This document shows, one piece after another, positions 1 to 9,391 of a stretch of 64,000 nucleotides of DNA. Within the stretch, counting starts at the first letter, position 1. The number at the start of each line of letters is the position of its first letter. This stretch comes from Aeromicrobium sp. Leaf245 (GTDB taxonomy: Bacteria > Actinomycetota > Actinomycetes > Propionibacteriales > Nocardioidaceae): assembly GCF_942548115.1 (NCBI RefSeq), contig NZ_OW824151.1, forward strand, positions 1,364,001-1,428,000, given 5' to 3'. The position numbers were made by a program, and so were the translations under genes. The notes below the pieces were generated by a model that was not told the origin of the DNA, searched no databases, and worked only from the letters and a program-made list of their open reading frames with translations.

Positions 1-1
1 G

Positions 2-160
2 GACCATGCGTGGGCGGTCGTCGTCGAGCCCTTCGACGAGCGGGTCGTCGAGATGGTCGACGTGTACGGCGGCTGGCTGCCGGGCGACGAGCGGCTGTCC
101 GAGGATGCTCCGGCCCCCGACCTGCCCGACGGCCCGAAGCGGCTGAAGCGGGAGGGGTAG
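2..160 (+). CDS. C-terminal end of an unidentified protein
   Basis: An open frame enters from the left edge and ends at TAG 158-160. It gives about 52 residues rich in acidic and hydrophobic residues (start of visible part DHAWAVVVEPFDERVVEMV) with a basic tail ending KRLKREG. Codon use fits the neighbouring genes, with G or C in nearly every third position. The visible part has no motif that I recognise. The start and main domains lie outside the window, so no function is offered. Confidence 0.5.
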   Translation, partial: DHAWAVVVEPFDERVVEMVDVYGGWLPGDERLSEDAPAPDLPDGPKRLKREG

Positions 161-356
161 GCGTCGTCCTCGTCCTGTCCTGCGGCTGCGCTGGCTCGGC
201 GGGTGCTGGTCCTGCGGGTGCGCTGCCTCGGCTCTGCGCGGAGGTGGGCCCCGAAAAGGGCCTCGACCGGGGAGCTGGGTGCGTGGTGGCCCGGGTTCTC
301 GGGCCTGCGTCCCGTCGCTCCCGGGAGGTAGGTGGCCCGCGCTACGGGCGAGGGTG

Positions 357-407
357 GAGGTAGGTGGCCCGCGGATGGAGACCCGCTATCCGCGCGCCAC
401 CTACCTC
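357..407. repeat. Hairpin core of composite repeat A
   Basis: GAGGTAGGTGGC (357-368) pairs perfectly with GCCACCTACCTC (396-407), and GCGGAT (371-376) pairs with ATCCGC (388-393), leaving an 11-nt loop. A direct copy of GGAGGTAGGTGGCCCGCG lies just upstream at 324-341. The structure could act as a bidirectional terminator, but there is no T-tract and the core is duplicated, so a repeat-element role is equally likely. Confidence 0.65.
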
Positions 408-531
408 TGACTTCCGCATTCGGCGTGTCATCTACCGCTGACCGCCCAGCCGCGGCCCGGGAGCTCGACCGACCCCTGGCCCACCGTCAGGTCGAGGCCC
501 TTTCGGAGACCAGACCGACTCGGAGCGGAAG

Positions 532-660
532 CAGCGCAGCCGCAGGTCGAGGAGGGACCGGCAGCGCAGCCGCGGGTCGACGAAGGACCGGCAGCGCAGC
601 CGCAGGTTGACGAAGGACCGGCAGCGCGGCCGCAGGTCGAGGATGGTCCGAGCAGCGCGG
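532..660. repeat. Four tandem 30-bp units within repeat A
   Basis: Four consecutive 30-bp units start at 532, 562, 592 and 622 and are followed by a 9-bp partial unit. Each begins CAGCGC(A/G)GCCGC and ends near GGACCGG. Differences are scattered single bases. The units have no spacers between them. The tract is a local expansion of the right arm of composite repeat A and stops just before the S9 peptidase stop codon. Confidence 0.75.
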
Positions 661-665
661 AGAGC

Positions 666-2768
666 TCAGGCCCCGAGGTGGGTGCGCAGGAAGTCCACCT
701 GCAGCACCTTGAGGTTCTCGGCCACGACCTCCTGGGGCGTCATGTGGGTGACGCCCGACAGGGGGAGCACGGTGTGCGCCTTGCCGGCCGCGAGCAGGGC
801 CGACGACAGGCGCAGGGTGTGCGCGGCCACCACGTTGTCGTCGGCCAGGCCGTGGATCAGCATGAGCGGACGCTCCAGGCGCGGGGCGAGCGGCAGCAGC
901 GAGTTGCGGTCGTACACGTCGGGCCGCTCGTCGGGGTGCCCCAGGTAGCGCTCGGTGTAGCAGGTGTCGTACAGGCGCCACTCGGTCACGGGAGCGCCGG
1001 CCACCGCGGCGTGGAAGACGTCCGGTCGCGCCAGCACGGCCAGGGCGGACAGGTAGCCGCCGTAGGACCAGCCCGTGATGCCGACGCGCGAGGTGTCGAC
1101 GTCGTCGGGGAACCGCTCGGCCACGCCGGCGAGTGCGTCGACCTGGTCGGCCAGGGTGACCTCGGCGAACGCGTCGAGGATCTCCCGCTCCCACACCGCC
1201 CCGCGACCAGGCGTCCCGCGACCGTCGGCCACGATCACGCAGAAGCCCTGGTCGGCCAGCCACTGCGCCTCCAGGAACATGCGGGCCGACGCGAGCACGC
1301 GCTGGGCGTGCGGACCGCCGTACGGGTCCATGAGCACCGGCAGGCGGCGTGAGCCCCGCACGTGGTCACGCGGGAAGAGGACGGCGGCGCGGAGCTCGCG
1401 CTCGCCGACCGACACGACGGTCACGTCGGGCTCGAACGGCGCCGGCTCTGCGACGACCGACAGCTGCGTGGTCTCGGCCGTGCCCTCGCGGTGCACCGTC
1501 AAGGTGGTGCCGACCGCGTCGAGCGCGGAGCGGCTCACCACCGTGGTCCCGCCGCCGACGGCCGCACCGTGCACGGCCTGGCCCGACGTGAGCGGCTCGA
1601 CGTCGGACGTCCCGCCCAGGCCGACGCGCAGCACCTGCACCTCGGTGGGCTCCGCCGACGCGGTCACGACCACCGCGTCGGGGTGGGTGCTGACGATGCC
1701 GCGCACCTGCCACTCCGACGACCCGACGGGCGTGCCGTCGACGACGAGCCGACGCGAGCCGTCCACGTCCTCCACGGTGACCAGACGGCCACCGGGCGCA
1801 CGGCGCGGCGCGCTCGTGACCTCCACCCATGCCGCGTCGGAGAGCTCGCGCAGCGTCTCGGTGGAGCCGTCCGCGACGTCGACCGACAGCACGCGGGCGC
1901 TGCGCTGGTCGCGGCTCAGCACCTGCAGCACGGGGGCGCCGTGCTCGGTCCACGTGACGCTCGAGAGGTACTCGAACCGCTCGCGGTCCCACTGCACCTC
2001 GGTGCGGGTGCCGTCGAGCGCGACGTGCCAGAGCGTCACCTCGCTGTTGGGGGTGCCGGCGGCCGGGTAGCGCTGGGCGACCGGCTCGCGGTCGGGGTTC
2101 TCGGGGTCGGCCACGTGCCAGACCTGCACCGGGGCGTCGTCGTAGCGCTCCACGAGCAGCGAGGAGCCGTCGGGGGCCCACCAGAACCCGCGGTACCGAC
2201 TCATCTCCTCCGCGGCGATGAACTCGGCCTGGCCCCAGACCTGCGTCGCCGTGTCCGGCGCCGCCAGCACCTGCTCGTCGCCGGCCCTCTCCTCGCCCTG
2301 CAGGTCGACGACCCTGAGGGCGCCGTCGGCAGCGGCGTAGGCCACCCGTCGTCCGGTGGGGTCGACCCGCGGGTCGATCACGCCGTCGACGGTGGGCAGC
2401 TCGTGCACGGCCCCGGCAGCCAGGTCCACCGCCCACGCCTTGCCCGAGAGGGCGAAGGAGGCCCACCGCCCCGCCGTGTCAACGGCGTAGTCGACGACAC
2501 CGGCGCCGGTCTCGCGCGAGCGCTCCCGTCGCGCGCGCTCGGCCGCCGACAGCTGCTCGCCGTCGGCGAGGAGGGCGTCGGGGTCCACCAGCACCCGCTC
2601 CTGCCCGGTGGCCACGTCGTGGGCCCACAGGGCACCGGTGCGGCTGACGCCGTCGGCGGTGCGCACGAACCACACGGTGCCGCCGTCCGGCGAGACCGTC
2701 ACGTTGCGCGGGATGCCGAGCGTGAAGCGTGCGGTGCTGGCGGCGAGGCGAGGGTAGGAGACCGTCAT
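666..2768 (-). CDS. S9 family dipeptidyl/prolyl oligopeptidase
   Basis: A 700-residue serine peptidase of the DPP-IV/prolyl oligopeptidase family that cleaves after penultimate proline or alanine in short peptides. The N-terminal two thirds are a beta-propeller-like DPPIV domain. The C-terminal part is an alpha/beta hydrolase with the nucleophile in GWSYGGY (Ser about 568), Asp in HGLADDN (about 642) and His in VTHMTP (about 675). The oxyanion region DPYGGPH is also present. I chose ATG 2768 because GGTGAG lies 9 nt upstream; an ATG three codons earlier has no usable spacing. No signal peptide is visible, so it is probably cytoplasmic. It is divergent from mshB with a short shared promoter region. 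Confidence 0.88.
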   Translation of the reverse strand: MTVSYPRLAASTARFTLGIPRNVTVSPDGGTVWFVRTADGVSRTGALWAHDVATGQERVLVDPDALLADGEQLSAAERARRERSRETGAGVVDYAVDTAGRWASFALSGKAWAVDLAAGAVHELPTVDGVIDPRVDPTGRRVAYAAADGALRVVDLQGEERAGDEQVLAAPDTATQVWGQAEFIAAEEMSRYRGFWWAPDGSSLLVERYDDAPVQVWHVADPENPDREPVAQRYPAAGTPNSEVTLWHVALDGTRTEVQWDRERFEYLSSVTWTEHGAPVLQVLSRDQRSARVLSVDVADGSTETLRELSDAAWVEVTSAPRRAPGGRLVTVEDVDGSRRLVVDGTPVGSSEWQVRGIVSTHPDAVVVTASAEPTEVQVLRVGLGGTSDVEPLTSGQAVHGAAVGGGTTVVSRSALDAVGTTLTVHREGTAETTQLSVVAEPAPFEPDVTVVSVGERELRAAVLFPRDHVRGSRRLPVLMDPYGGPHAQRVLASARMFLEAQWLADQGFCVIVADGRGTPGRGAVWEREILDAFAEVTLADQVDALAGVAERFPDDVDTSRVGITGWSYGGYLSALAVLARPDVFHAAVAGAPVTEWRLYDTCYTERYLGHPDERPDVYDRNSLLPLAPRLERPLMLIHGLADDNVVAAHTLRLSSALLAAGKAHTVLPLSGVTHMTPQEVVAENLKVLQVDFLRTHLGA

Positions 2769-2850
2769 GGCACCCATCTCACCATCCGTGCCCCCGCGCC
2801 CCTCCTGCGCTCCCGTGCCCACGCTCGTGCCGCGTCGATACGCTGGCGCC

Positions 2851-3765
2851 ATGGCCCTGCCCGCACGTCGTCTCCTGCTCGTCCACGCCCACCCCGACGA
2901 CGAGACCATCAACAACGGCGCCACCATGGCGAAGTACGTGAGCGAGGGGGCCCACGTCACCCTCGTCACCTGCACCCTCGGCGAGATGGGCGAGATCCTC
3001 GTTCCCGAGCTCGAGCACCTGGCGGCCGACCAGGACGACGGGCTCGGCGCGCACCGGCTCACCGAGCTCACCGACGCGATGGGGATCCTGGGCGTCACCG
3101 ACTTCCGCCGCCTCGGTGGCGACGGCCGCTTCCGCGACTCCGGCATGAAGTGGGACGAGAACGGCAACGCCACCGCCGCCGACGAGATCCACGCGAACGC
3201 GTTCTGGCACGCCGACCTGCTGGAGGCCACGAACGAGCTCGTCGCCGTCATCCGCGAGATCCGGCCGCAGGTCCTCGTGACCTACGACGAGTTCGGCAAC
3301 TACGGCCACCCCGACCACGTGCAGGCCAACCGGGTGGCGCACTACGCCGTCGCCCTCGCGGCGGCACGGTCCTACCGCCACGACCTCGGCGAGGCCTGGG
3401 ACGTGGCGAAGGTCTACTGGACGGCGATGTCGGAGTCGGCCATGCGTCAGGGCATCAAGGAGATCCGCGAGGCCGGGGACCTGCAGTTCATGGAGGGCAT
3501 GGACCCCGACAACCTGCCGCCGTTCGCGATCCGCGACGAGGACCTCGACGCCGTGGTCGACGGCAGCACCTGGGTCGACGCCAAGCTCGACGCCATGCGG
3601 GCCCACGCCACGCAGATCGCCGTCGACGGGCCGTTCTTCGCGCTGTCCAACGACGTCGCCCAGCGCGCGTGGGGCACCGAGCACTACCGCCTCGTCAAGG
3701 GTGTCGCGTCGCCGGCGCCGGGCACCACGTTCGAGGACGACCTCTTCGCCGGCACCGGGGTGTGA
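2851..3765 (+). CDS. mshB: N-acetyl-1-D-myo-inositol-2-amino-2-deoxy-glucopyranoside deacetylase (mycothiol synthesis)
   Basis: A 304-residue LmbE/PIG-L-type zinc deacetylase that removes acetate from GlcNAc-inositol, the second step of mycothiol synthesis. The Zn-binding AHPDDE (His14, Asp17) sits close to the N terminus, as in the family. The second metal motif GHPDHVQAN is at about 152-160 (His156). Length matches known MshB proteins (about 300 residues). An in-frame upstream GTG/ATG would add a proline-rich stretch that is unlike the family, so ATG 2851 is used. The next three genes overlap in a run by 4 bp each, so this is the first gene of an operon. A mycothiol-conjugate amidase (Mca) paralogue is the main alternative, but the length favours MshB. 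Confidence 0.88.
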   Translation: MALPARRLLLVHAHPDDETINNGATMAKYVSEGAHVTLVTCTLGEMGEILVPELEHLAADQDDGLGAHRLTELTDAMGILGVTDFRRLGGDGRFRDSGMKWDENGNATAADEIHANAFWHADLLEATNELVAVIREIRPQVLVTYDEFGNYGHPDHVQANRVAHYAVALAAARSYRHDLGEAWDVAKVYWTAMSESAMRQGIKEIREAGDLQFMEGMDPDNLPPFAIRDEDLDAVVDGSTWVDAKLDAMRAHATQIAVDGPFFALSNDVAQRAWGTEHYRLVKGVASPAPGTTFEDDLFAGTGV

Positions 3766-4115
3766 GCGCGGCGGCGGCCCTCGCCCGCCTGGTCGTGGTG
3801 CTGCTCGGCGTCTGGGTGGGGGTCCTGGGGTCCCTCGTGCACCGCACGACGTTCGAGGTGATGGGGGCCGACCGGCCCGGCGGCCTGGTGCTCAGCCTGG
3901 TCACCGTGGCCCTCGTGGCCGTGGCCTGCGGCTTCGCGGTGCGGGTGGGGGCCGCCTGGTTCGGGCTCGGCTGGACCCTGGTGCTGCTGCTCCAGCAGCT
4001 GCAGCCGACGGGCTCCTACCTCGTGGCCGCCGACGCGATCGGCTGGACCTGGATGATCGGGGGCCTGGGGGTGTGCGCCGCCGCGGTCCTGCTCGCTCCT
4101 AGGCTGGAACGATGA
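3762..4115 (+). CDS. Small four-helix membrane protein next to mshB (DUF6113-like)
   Basis: A 117-residue hydrophobic protein starting at GTG 3762, whose GTGA overlaps the mshB stop. Four membrane segments are evident (about residues 6-24, 37-57, 60-80 and 88-112), with short loops and a charged end APRLER. Small membrane proteins of the DUF6113 type commonly follow mshB in actinobacteria; I assign the family from position, size and topology. No catalytic residues are visible. Translation is probably coupled to mshB and to the flavin reductase that follows by ATGA overlap. Confidence 0.65.
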   Translation: MSAAAALARLVVVLLGVWVGVLGSLVHRTTFEVMGADRPGGLVLSLVTVALVAVACGFAVRVGAAWFGLGWTLVLLLQQLQPTGSYLVAADAIGWTWMIGGLGVCAAAVLLAPRLER

Positions 4116-4642
4116 CCGCGTCCGTCGACCAGCGTGCCTTCCGCGACGCCCTCGGCAGGTTCGCGAGCGGTGTCACGGTGGTCACCACCGTCCTCGACGG
4201 CGTCGACCACGCCATGACGGCCAGCGCCTTCTGCTCGGTGTCGCTGGAGCCCCCGATGGTGCTGGTGTGCTCGCACAGGGCGAGCCGGTTCCACGACGCG
4301 GTGCTCACGACAGGTACGTGGGGCGTCTCGATCCTCACCGAGGAGGGGCGCGACGCCTCGGCATGGTTCGCCGACCGCGGCCGACCACTGGAGGACCAGC
4401 TCGCCGGCGTGCCGTTCCACCGCGGCGCCAACGGCGCGCCGCTGCTCGACGACGCCCTGGCCTGGCTGGAGTGCACCACGCACGCCGTGCACGACGGTGG
4501 CGACCACTCCGTCATCATGGGTGCAGTGACGGGCGCGGCCGTGCGCGACGGGGTGGACGACCCGTTGCTGTACTACCGGTCGCACTACGGGACGATCGTG
4601 CGGTCGCCCCTCAGCGAGAAGACCATCCAGGAGAAGGCATGA
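4112..4642 (+). CDS. Flavin reductase family protein (FMN-binding split barrel)
   Basis: 176 residues, starting at ATG 4112 inside the preceding stop (ATGA). The N-terminal sequence FRDALGRFASGVTVVTT and the following TASAFCSVSLEPPMVLVC are typical of the HpaC/RutF split-barrel flavin reductases, which reduce FMN or FAD with NAD(P)H for a partner monooxygenase. The conserved GDHSVIMGAV strand lies near residue 128. No partner oxygenase is adjacent, so the physiological acceptor cannot be named. It is the third gene of the mshB run and overlaps the VanW gene by ATGA. Confidence 0.82.
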   Translation: MTASVDQRAFRDALGRFASGVTVVTTVLDGVDHAMTASAFCSVSLEPPMVLVCSHRASRFHDAVLTTGTWGVSILTEEGRDASAWFADRGRPLEDQLAGVPFHRGANGAPLLDDALAWLECTTHAVHDGGDHSVIMGAVTGAAVRDGVDDPLLYYRSHYGTIVRSPLSEKTIQEKA

Positions 4643-7038
4643 GCGACGAGCGACCTGAGCGGCCGGACGTCGAGGGACCCGACTCCGAGCACCCGCGCCC
4701 CGGCGAGGGGGAGACGGGAGCCGAGGGAGCCGACGACCGGCACCTCGACGACACCTTCACCGACGCCGAGCCCCTCGCCGAGCACGACGACGCCGAGCTC
4801 GACCTCGGTGACACGACACCCGCGGACGACACCGACGTCGAGGCGCAGGAGGACCCCGCCCTCGACGCAGCAGCGGACGAGGACCCCGCGGACGAGGACA
4901 TCGCCCTCTCCGAGGACGCCGTCGAGCCGGACGTCGACGTCGACGAGACCGCGACCCCGGCCGAGGCCGTCGCTGAGGACGAGCCGTTCGAGGACGTGAA
5001 CGACCCCGAGGAGGACGACCTCGACGAGGACGACGTCGACGACGACTCGGTCCCACCGCTGCACGCGATCGACGCCGACCCCGTCGAGGACGAGCACGAC
5101 GACCCGCACGAGGACCCGGACGACGACCGTCGCGACGAGACGCGCACGCGGTCGGCCGTCGCCGCGGCCCTCGCCGGCTCGGCGCTGAGCACCCCGCCGC
5201 CGGACGACGAGCTCCGGCACGAGCCCGAGGACGACGCGCTCCCGCTCCACGACGGCCTGCACGAGGAGTCCTCGACGGACCGCCACGACGGGGCCGCCGG
5301 CATCCCGCCCACCGGGGGAGAGGAGCCGTCGGACGAGCGCCCGCGCCGCCGGGGCCGCTGGGCCCTGCTCGCCGCCGTCGTCGTCCTGGGCGGCCTGTAC
5401 GTGGGCGGCTACGTCCTGACGGGCACCCGCATGCCCGCCGACGCGAGCATCGGCGGCGTCGACGTGGGCGGGCTGCCACCGGCCGCCGCCCGCGCCGCCG
5501 TCGACGAGGAGCTCACCCCGCGTGAGGGCGACCCCGTCACCCTCACCCACGCCGACGAGTCCTTCGAGATCGACCCGGCGGAGGCCGGGCTGGCTCTCGA
5601 CGTCGACGCGTCGGTCGACCAGGCGGGCGGCGTCCGCAGCTGGGACCCGCGCGACATGGTCGCCCTGTTCTTCGGCAGCCACGAGCACGCGCCCGCCCTC
5701 GACGTCGACGACGCAGCCCTGAAGGCGGCTGTCGACGGTGTCGCCGAGGCGGTCGACGTGCCGGTCACCGAGGCCCTCATCACCTTCCCCGAGGCGAAGC
5801 CGAAGCCCCGCGCACCCAAGCCCGGGCTGGTGGTCCGCAAGGACGACACCGCCCAGCTCGTGCAGGACCAGTACCTCGTGCAGACCGACCCGGCGAAGGT
5901 CCCCACCGCCGCCGTCGAGCCCGCGGTCGACGAGGACGGTCTGCGGCGGGCGATGACCGAGGTCGCGGAGCCCGCGGTCGCCGCGCCCGTGACCATCGAG
6001 GTCGGCGACAAGGACGTGGACCTGCCGGTGACCGCCTACGCGCCCGCGCTCACCGTCGAGCCCGTGGACGGCGCGATGGCACCGGTCATCGACCCCGAGA
6101 AGCTGGCCGAGCCGCTCACCGACGCCACGACCGGCATCGGCAAGAAGGCCGTCGATGCCACGGTCGAGATCCGCGACGACAAGCCCGTCGTGGTGCCCGG
6201 CAAGGAGGGCGTCGGCCTGCAGCCGCAGGAGATGGCCGAGAAGCTCGTGCCGGTGCTCACCGAGACCGGCGACGAGCGCACCGTCCAGGTCGAGGCCAAG
6301 GTCGTCGAGCCGGCGTTCACCACCGAGGACGCCAAGGCGCTGAAGATCGTCGAGAAGATCGGCGAGTTCACCACCGAGTACCCGCACGCCGAGTACCGCA
6401 ACGTCAACCAGGGCCGCGCGGCCGAGATCCTCAACGGCACGATCCTCAAGCCGGGCGACACGTTCTCCTTCAACGACACCGTCGGCGAGCGCACCGCGGC
6501 CAACGGGTTCACGACCGGCTCGGTCATCAACAACGGCCGCTTCCAGGACGAGCTGGGCGGAGGTGTGTCGCAGGTGGTCACCACCACCTACAACGCGGCG
6601 TTCTTCGCCGGCCTCGAGGACGTGGAGCACCACCCGCACGCCTTCTACATCGACCGCTACCCGGTGGGCCGCGAGGCGACCGTCTACTTCGGCTCGCTCG
6701 ACCTGCGCTTCCGCAACAACCTCCAGAGCGGTGTGCTCATCCGCGCGTTCGTGCAGAAGAGCAGCCCGGGCGGCGTCGGCCGCACCACGGTCCAGATGTG
6801 GGGCACCAAGGAGTTCGAGGTGAAGGCCGGCAAGTCCGAGCGCCGCAACTTCCGCGCCCCCGCCACGCGCTACGACGACTCCGACGACTGCGTGCCCCAG
6901 GCTCCGCTGCAGGGGTTCGACATCGACATCTACCGCACCCTCAGCAAGGGCGGGAAGGTCGTCAAGCGCGAGACGGACACGGCCAACTACCAGGCAGCGG
7001 CCCGGATCGTCTGCGGCGAGGAGCCGAAGGACGACTGA
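4639..7038 (+). CDS. Membrane-anchored VanW domain protein with long acidic N terminus
   Basis: 799 residues from ATG 4639 (ATGA overlap with the flavin reductase). Residues 1 to about 230 are strongly acidic low-complexity sequence (Asp/Glu-rich, e.g. DPEEDDLDEDDVDDDS), probably disordered and cytoplasmic. A basic stretch and one membrane helix follow at about 236-262. The extracellular part has two putative peptidoglycan-binding (YoaR/PGBD-like) modules, beginning DASIGGVDVGG and VEIRDDKPVVVPG, then the VanW domain (about 565-720) with GDTFSFNDTVGERT and GGGVSQVVTT. VanW proteins are cell-envelope proteins of unknown biochemistry. It is the last gene of the mshB run, and its link to mycothiol is positional only. 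Confidence 0.83.
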   Translation: MSDERPERPDVEGPDSEHPRPGEGETGAEGADDRHLDDTFTDAEPLAEHDDAELDLGDTTPADDTDVEAQEDPALDAAADEDPADEDIALSEDAVEPDVDVDETATPAEAVAEDEPFEDVNDPEEDDLDEDDVDDDSVPPLHAIDADPVEDEHDDPHEDPDDDRRDETRTRSAVAAALAGSALSTPPPDDELRHEPEDDALPLHDGLHEESSTDRHDGAAGIPPTGGEEPSDERPRRRGRWALLAAVVVLGGLYVGGYVLTGTRMPADASIGGVDVGGLPPAAARAAVDEELTPREGDPVTLTHADESFEIDPAEAGLALDVDASVDQAGGVRSWDPRDMVALFFGSHEHAPALDVDDAALKAAVDGVAEAVDVPVTEALITFPEAKPKPRAPKPGLVVRKDDTAQLVQDQYLVQTDPAKVPTAAVEPAVDEDGLRRAMTEVAEPAVAAPVTIEVGDKDVDLPVTAYAPALTVEPVDGAMAPVIDPEKLAEPLTDATTGIGKKAVDATVEIRDDKPVVVPGKEGVGLQPQEMAEKLVPVLTETGDERTVQVEAKVVEPAFTTEDAKALKIVEKIGEFTTEYPHAEYRNVNQGRAAEILNGTILKPGDTFSFNDTVGERTAANGFTTGSVINNGRFQDELGGGVSQVVTTTYNAAFFAGLEDVEHHPHAFYIDRYPVGREATVYFGSLDLRFRNNLQSGVLIRAFVQKSSPGGVGRTTVQMWGTKEFEVKAGKSERRNFRAPATRYDDSDDCVPQAPLQGFDIDIYRTLSKGGKVVKRETDTANYQAAARIVCGEEPKDD

Positions 7039-7075
7039 GGGTCGGCCATCCCCGGTCCCGAACCACCTGCGGCCG

Positions 7076-7924
7076 TCAGATCGGGACCCGCAGGGACGCG
7101 GTGTAGCCGTCGGCGACGGAGCCGCTGACCTTCGCGAGCTGCAGGGAGTAGCCGTCGCTGAACACGTTGTCGGAGTCGAGCGAGACCTGGGCGAGGTTCG
7201 AGACGCTGCTCCCGTAGCCGTCGGTGGCGTACACGTCGGCGCAGACGTCCTCCGGGAAGGCCAGCTGGGACGTCCTCAGCCGGTTGCTCGCCGACGTCGC
7301 GTCGTCGAGGCTCGGGTACACCTCGAAGTGCACGTGCGGCCACCGCCCGGCGTAGCAGGCCGGGAAGATCGACGTGAACGTCACCGTGCCGTCGGCGTCG
7401 GCCTCCTGCACGCCACGCAGGTAGTTCTCGTCCGCCACGTCGTCGGAGTACATCGAGTAGCTCCCGTCGCGGTCGCAGTGCCACACGTACACCGCCGCCC
7501 CGGCTGCAGCGGTGCCGGCGTCGTCGGCGCTGCTCACGTCGACGACGGTGAGCGTCAGCGTCAGGGCGATGCCCTCGGCGACCCCGCTCGCACCACCGAA
7601 GCTCGAGCGGATGTCGCTGCGCACGATGCCCGACTCGGTGAGGACGTTCACGCCGTTGGTGCCGTCCGCGGGGTAGGGGCCGTTCGTCTCCTCGGGGATC
7701 TCGCCGTCCCCGACCTCGGCCGAGGTGCCGGGTCCGCCGCCCTCGGGAGGACCACTCGACGTGGCGGTCGCGGTTCCCTTGGAGTCGGTGGAGCAGGCGG
7801 CCAGGGCGACCGCCGCACCGGCGCCGCCGAAGAGGCCCAGCAGGCGGCGGCGGTGCCACAGGGTCGGGAGGTCGTGGGAGAGTCCGAGGTCGTGGTCCTC
7901 GACCTCGTCGTGGTGGGTGCTCAT
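7076..7924 (-). CDS. Exported intradiol ring-cleavage dioxygenase-like lipoprotein
   Basis: 282 residues. The N terminus has RRRLLGLFGG followed by a hydrophobic run and the lipobox LAAC (Cys about 44), so a Tat- or Sec-exported lipoprotein is likely. The rest resembles the beta subunit fold of protocatechuate 3,4-dioxygenase: ETNGPYPADG, VYVWHCDRDGSYSMY, and GRWPHVHFEVYP with the His-x-His ligand pair. Tyr and His residues of the non-haem Fe(III) site are present. Exported members of this group have unknown substrates, and no aromatic degradation genes lie nearby. It converges on the VanW gene and follows the GNAT gene on the same strand by 9 nt. Confidence 0.8.
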   Translation of the reverse strand: MSTHHDEVEDHDLGLSHDLPTLWHRRRLLGLFGGAGAAVALAACSTDSKGTATATSSGPPEGGGPGTSAEVGDGEIPEETNGPYPADGTNGVNVLTESGIVRSDIRSSFGGASGVAEGIALTLTLTVVDVSSADDAGTAAAGAAVYVWHCDRDGSYSMYSDDVADENYLRGVQEADADGTVTFTSIFPACYAGRWPHVHFEVYPSLDDATSASNRLRTSQLAFPEDVCADVYATDGYGSSVSNLAQVSLDSDNVFSDGYSLQLAKVSGSVADGYTASLRVPI

Positions 7925-7933
7925 GCGGTCACG

Positions 7934-8920
7934 CTAGGCGCCGGCGCTGTGGCCCCCGCTGGATCGGCTGTGAGCCTCCTGTGAGGGCTCGAGGTAGCGG
8001 TACTCGTGGTGGGTGACGAAGCCGTGGGGGGCGTACAGCGCCAGAGCGCCCGTGTTGTCCGGCATGGTCTGCAGGTACACGCGGGTCGCGCCGCGCTCGT
8101 GCGCCCAGGCCAGGCACGTGCGCACGACGGCGTCCGCGAGGCCGCGACGCCGGTGGTCGGGGAGGGTCTCCACGGCGGCGACACCGGCCCACTCCCCGGT
8201 CACCACCACGCGTCCGACGGCCGCAGCAGGCACCCCGCCGTCCTCCAGCTCGGCGAACCCGACCGTGCGCGGTCCTTCGAGGACGGCTCGGGCGGCAGCG
8301 GCGTCGTCCACCCGTCCGTAGCGCGAGAGCCAGCGGTCGGACGCGGCCCCCACCACGTCCACATGGGGGTCGGCCTCTGGCGCGTCGACGAGGTCGGCGA
8401 CCTGCACCACCGCACCGCCGCGGTAGCCCGCCCTCGGCACCCATCCCGCATCCAGGAACCGGCGCTCCCAGTCCGAGCCGACCACCACCTGGGCCTGCGG
8501 CGGCAGTCCGCGCGCGGCGTAGAACGCCAGGACCTGTGCCACGGCCTCCGCCGGGGGCAGCCCCGGCTCGCCCACGACGGCCACCGAGTTCGCGCGCCCG
8601 GTGAACGAGCCCGCGGCCCTCAGCTCCCAGTCGCCGAGCTGCTCCACGTCCGGCGCCGGCCACCCTCGCGACGTGACGCGGACGAGCTCGTCGACGCCCA
8701 CGTCGAGCGCGCGACGGCTGCGCGTCGGACGCGGCGGGACGACCTTCAGCGCCACGACGCGGTCGGCAGCCACCACGACCTCGGACCCGTCACGACGCTC
8801 GACCGTCACGCCGTTCGGACCGGCCTCGACGACGCGCCCGACCACGTCGGTGGCACTGCCGTCGTCGAGCCGGTGGCGCACCGTCGCGCGCTGCCCGACC
8901 AGGATCTCCACGTCGCTCAC
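7934..8920 (-). CDS. GNAT N-acetyltransferase with N-terminal SH3-like domain
   Basis: 328 residues. Residues 1 to about 75 form a small all-beta domain (VGQRATVRHRLDDGSATDVVGR). The C terminus is a GNAT fold with acetyl-CoA loop DHRRRGLADAVVRTCLAWA and beta-5 region VYLQTMPDNTGALALYAPHGF. This layout matches the Rv0428c-like actinobacterial acetyltransferases; the substrate is unknown. It is divergent from fdxA across a 123-bp intergenic region. ATG 8920 is the only reasonable start. Confidence 0.8.
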   Translation of the reverse strand: MSDVEILVGQRATVRHRLDDGSATDVVGRVVEAGPNGVTVERRDGSEVVVAADRVVALKVVPPRPTRSRRALDVGVDELVRVTSRGWPAPDVEQLGDWELRAAGSFTGRANSVAVVGEPGLPPAEAVAQVLAFYAARGLPPQAQVVVGSDWERRFLDAGWVPRAGYRGGAVVQVADLVDAPEADPHVDVVGAASDRWLSRYGRVDDAAAARAVLEGPRTVGFAELEDGGVPAAAVGRVVVTGEWAGVAAVETLPDHRRRGLADAVVRTCLAWAHERGATRVYLQTMPDNTGALALYAPHGFVTHHEYRYLEPSQEAHSRSSGGHSAGA

Positions 8921-9043
8921 GGCAGTACCGTCTCATGAGGCAGACCTGGGTGCGGACGCCCTTGGCCGAGGCGCGATACTGGTCCTCGGCCTGCCCGTGA
9001 GCCCTCGGGTCGTGCAGCCGTGCTCGTGTCGAAGGAGTCTCCC

Positions 9044-9367
9044 GTGACGTACGTGATCGCCCAGCCGTGTGTGGACCTCAAGGACCGCGCGTGCGTGGAC
9101 GAGTGTCCCGTCGACTGCATCTACGAGGGCAAGCGGATGCTCTACATCCACCCCGACGAGTGCGTCGACTGCGGTGCCTGCGAGCCGGTGTGCCCGGTCG
9201 AGGCGATCTTCTACGAGGACGACACCCCGTCCGAGTGGAAGGAGTACTACGACGCCAACGTGAACTTCTTCGACGACCTCGGGTCTCCCGGTGGTGCGGC
9301 GCGCACGGGTGTCATCGACAAGGACCACCCGTTCATCGCTGCGCTCCCGCCGCAGAACCAGGAGTGA
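9044..9367 (+). CDS. fdxA: 7-Fe ferredoxin FdxA
   Basis: 107 residues from GTG 9044, chosen because GAAGGAG (9031-9037) is well placed. The N-terminal half carries Cys8, Cys16, Cys20 and Cys24 (CVDLKDRACVDECPVDC), and then CVDCGACEPVCP gives the second cluster. This is the 3Fe-4S plus 4Fe-4S pattern of actinobacterial FdxA, a soluble one-electron carrier for cytochromes P450 and other reductases. It sits directly upstream of dapC, a pairing seen in many actinobacteria. Confidence 0.92.
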   Translation: MTYVIAQPCVDLKDRACVDECPVDCIYEGKRMLYIHPDECVDCGACEPVCPVEAIFYEDDTPSEWKEYYDANVNFFDDLGSPGGAARTGVIDKDHPFIAALPPQNQE

Positions 9368-9391
9368 TCCGCGGCCGATGAGCAGGCAGTG

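Larger units (their letters stand above)
178..660. repeat. Composite intergenic inverted repeat, copy A
   Basis: No gene is seen between 161 and 665. The stretch is built as two outer arms facing each other around a hairpin core. The right arm (490-660) begins GGTCGAGGCCCTTTCGGAG and continues to GCGCAGCCGCAGG. The left arm (about 178-270) carries the same blocks as reverse complement (GCGGCTGCGC ... AAAAGGGCCTCGACC). The same arms recur at 50613-50702 and 50913-50970 around a different core, so this is a dispersed repeat family and not a one-off palindrome. Its function is unknown. It separates the gene to the left from the convergent S9 peptidase gene. Confidence 0.7.

Noticed and set aside
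532..660. Tandem 30-bp units considered as a CRISPR array
   Set aside because: Units are directly joined with no spacers, and no cas gene is in the window.
7076..7924. Aromatic degradation locus around the dioxygenase-like protein
   Set aside because: The protein is an exported lipoprotein, and no ring-opening pathway partners flank it.
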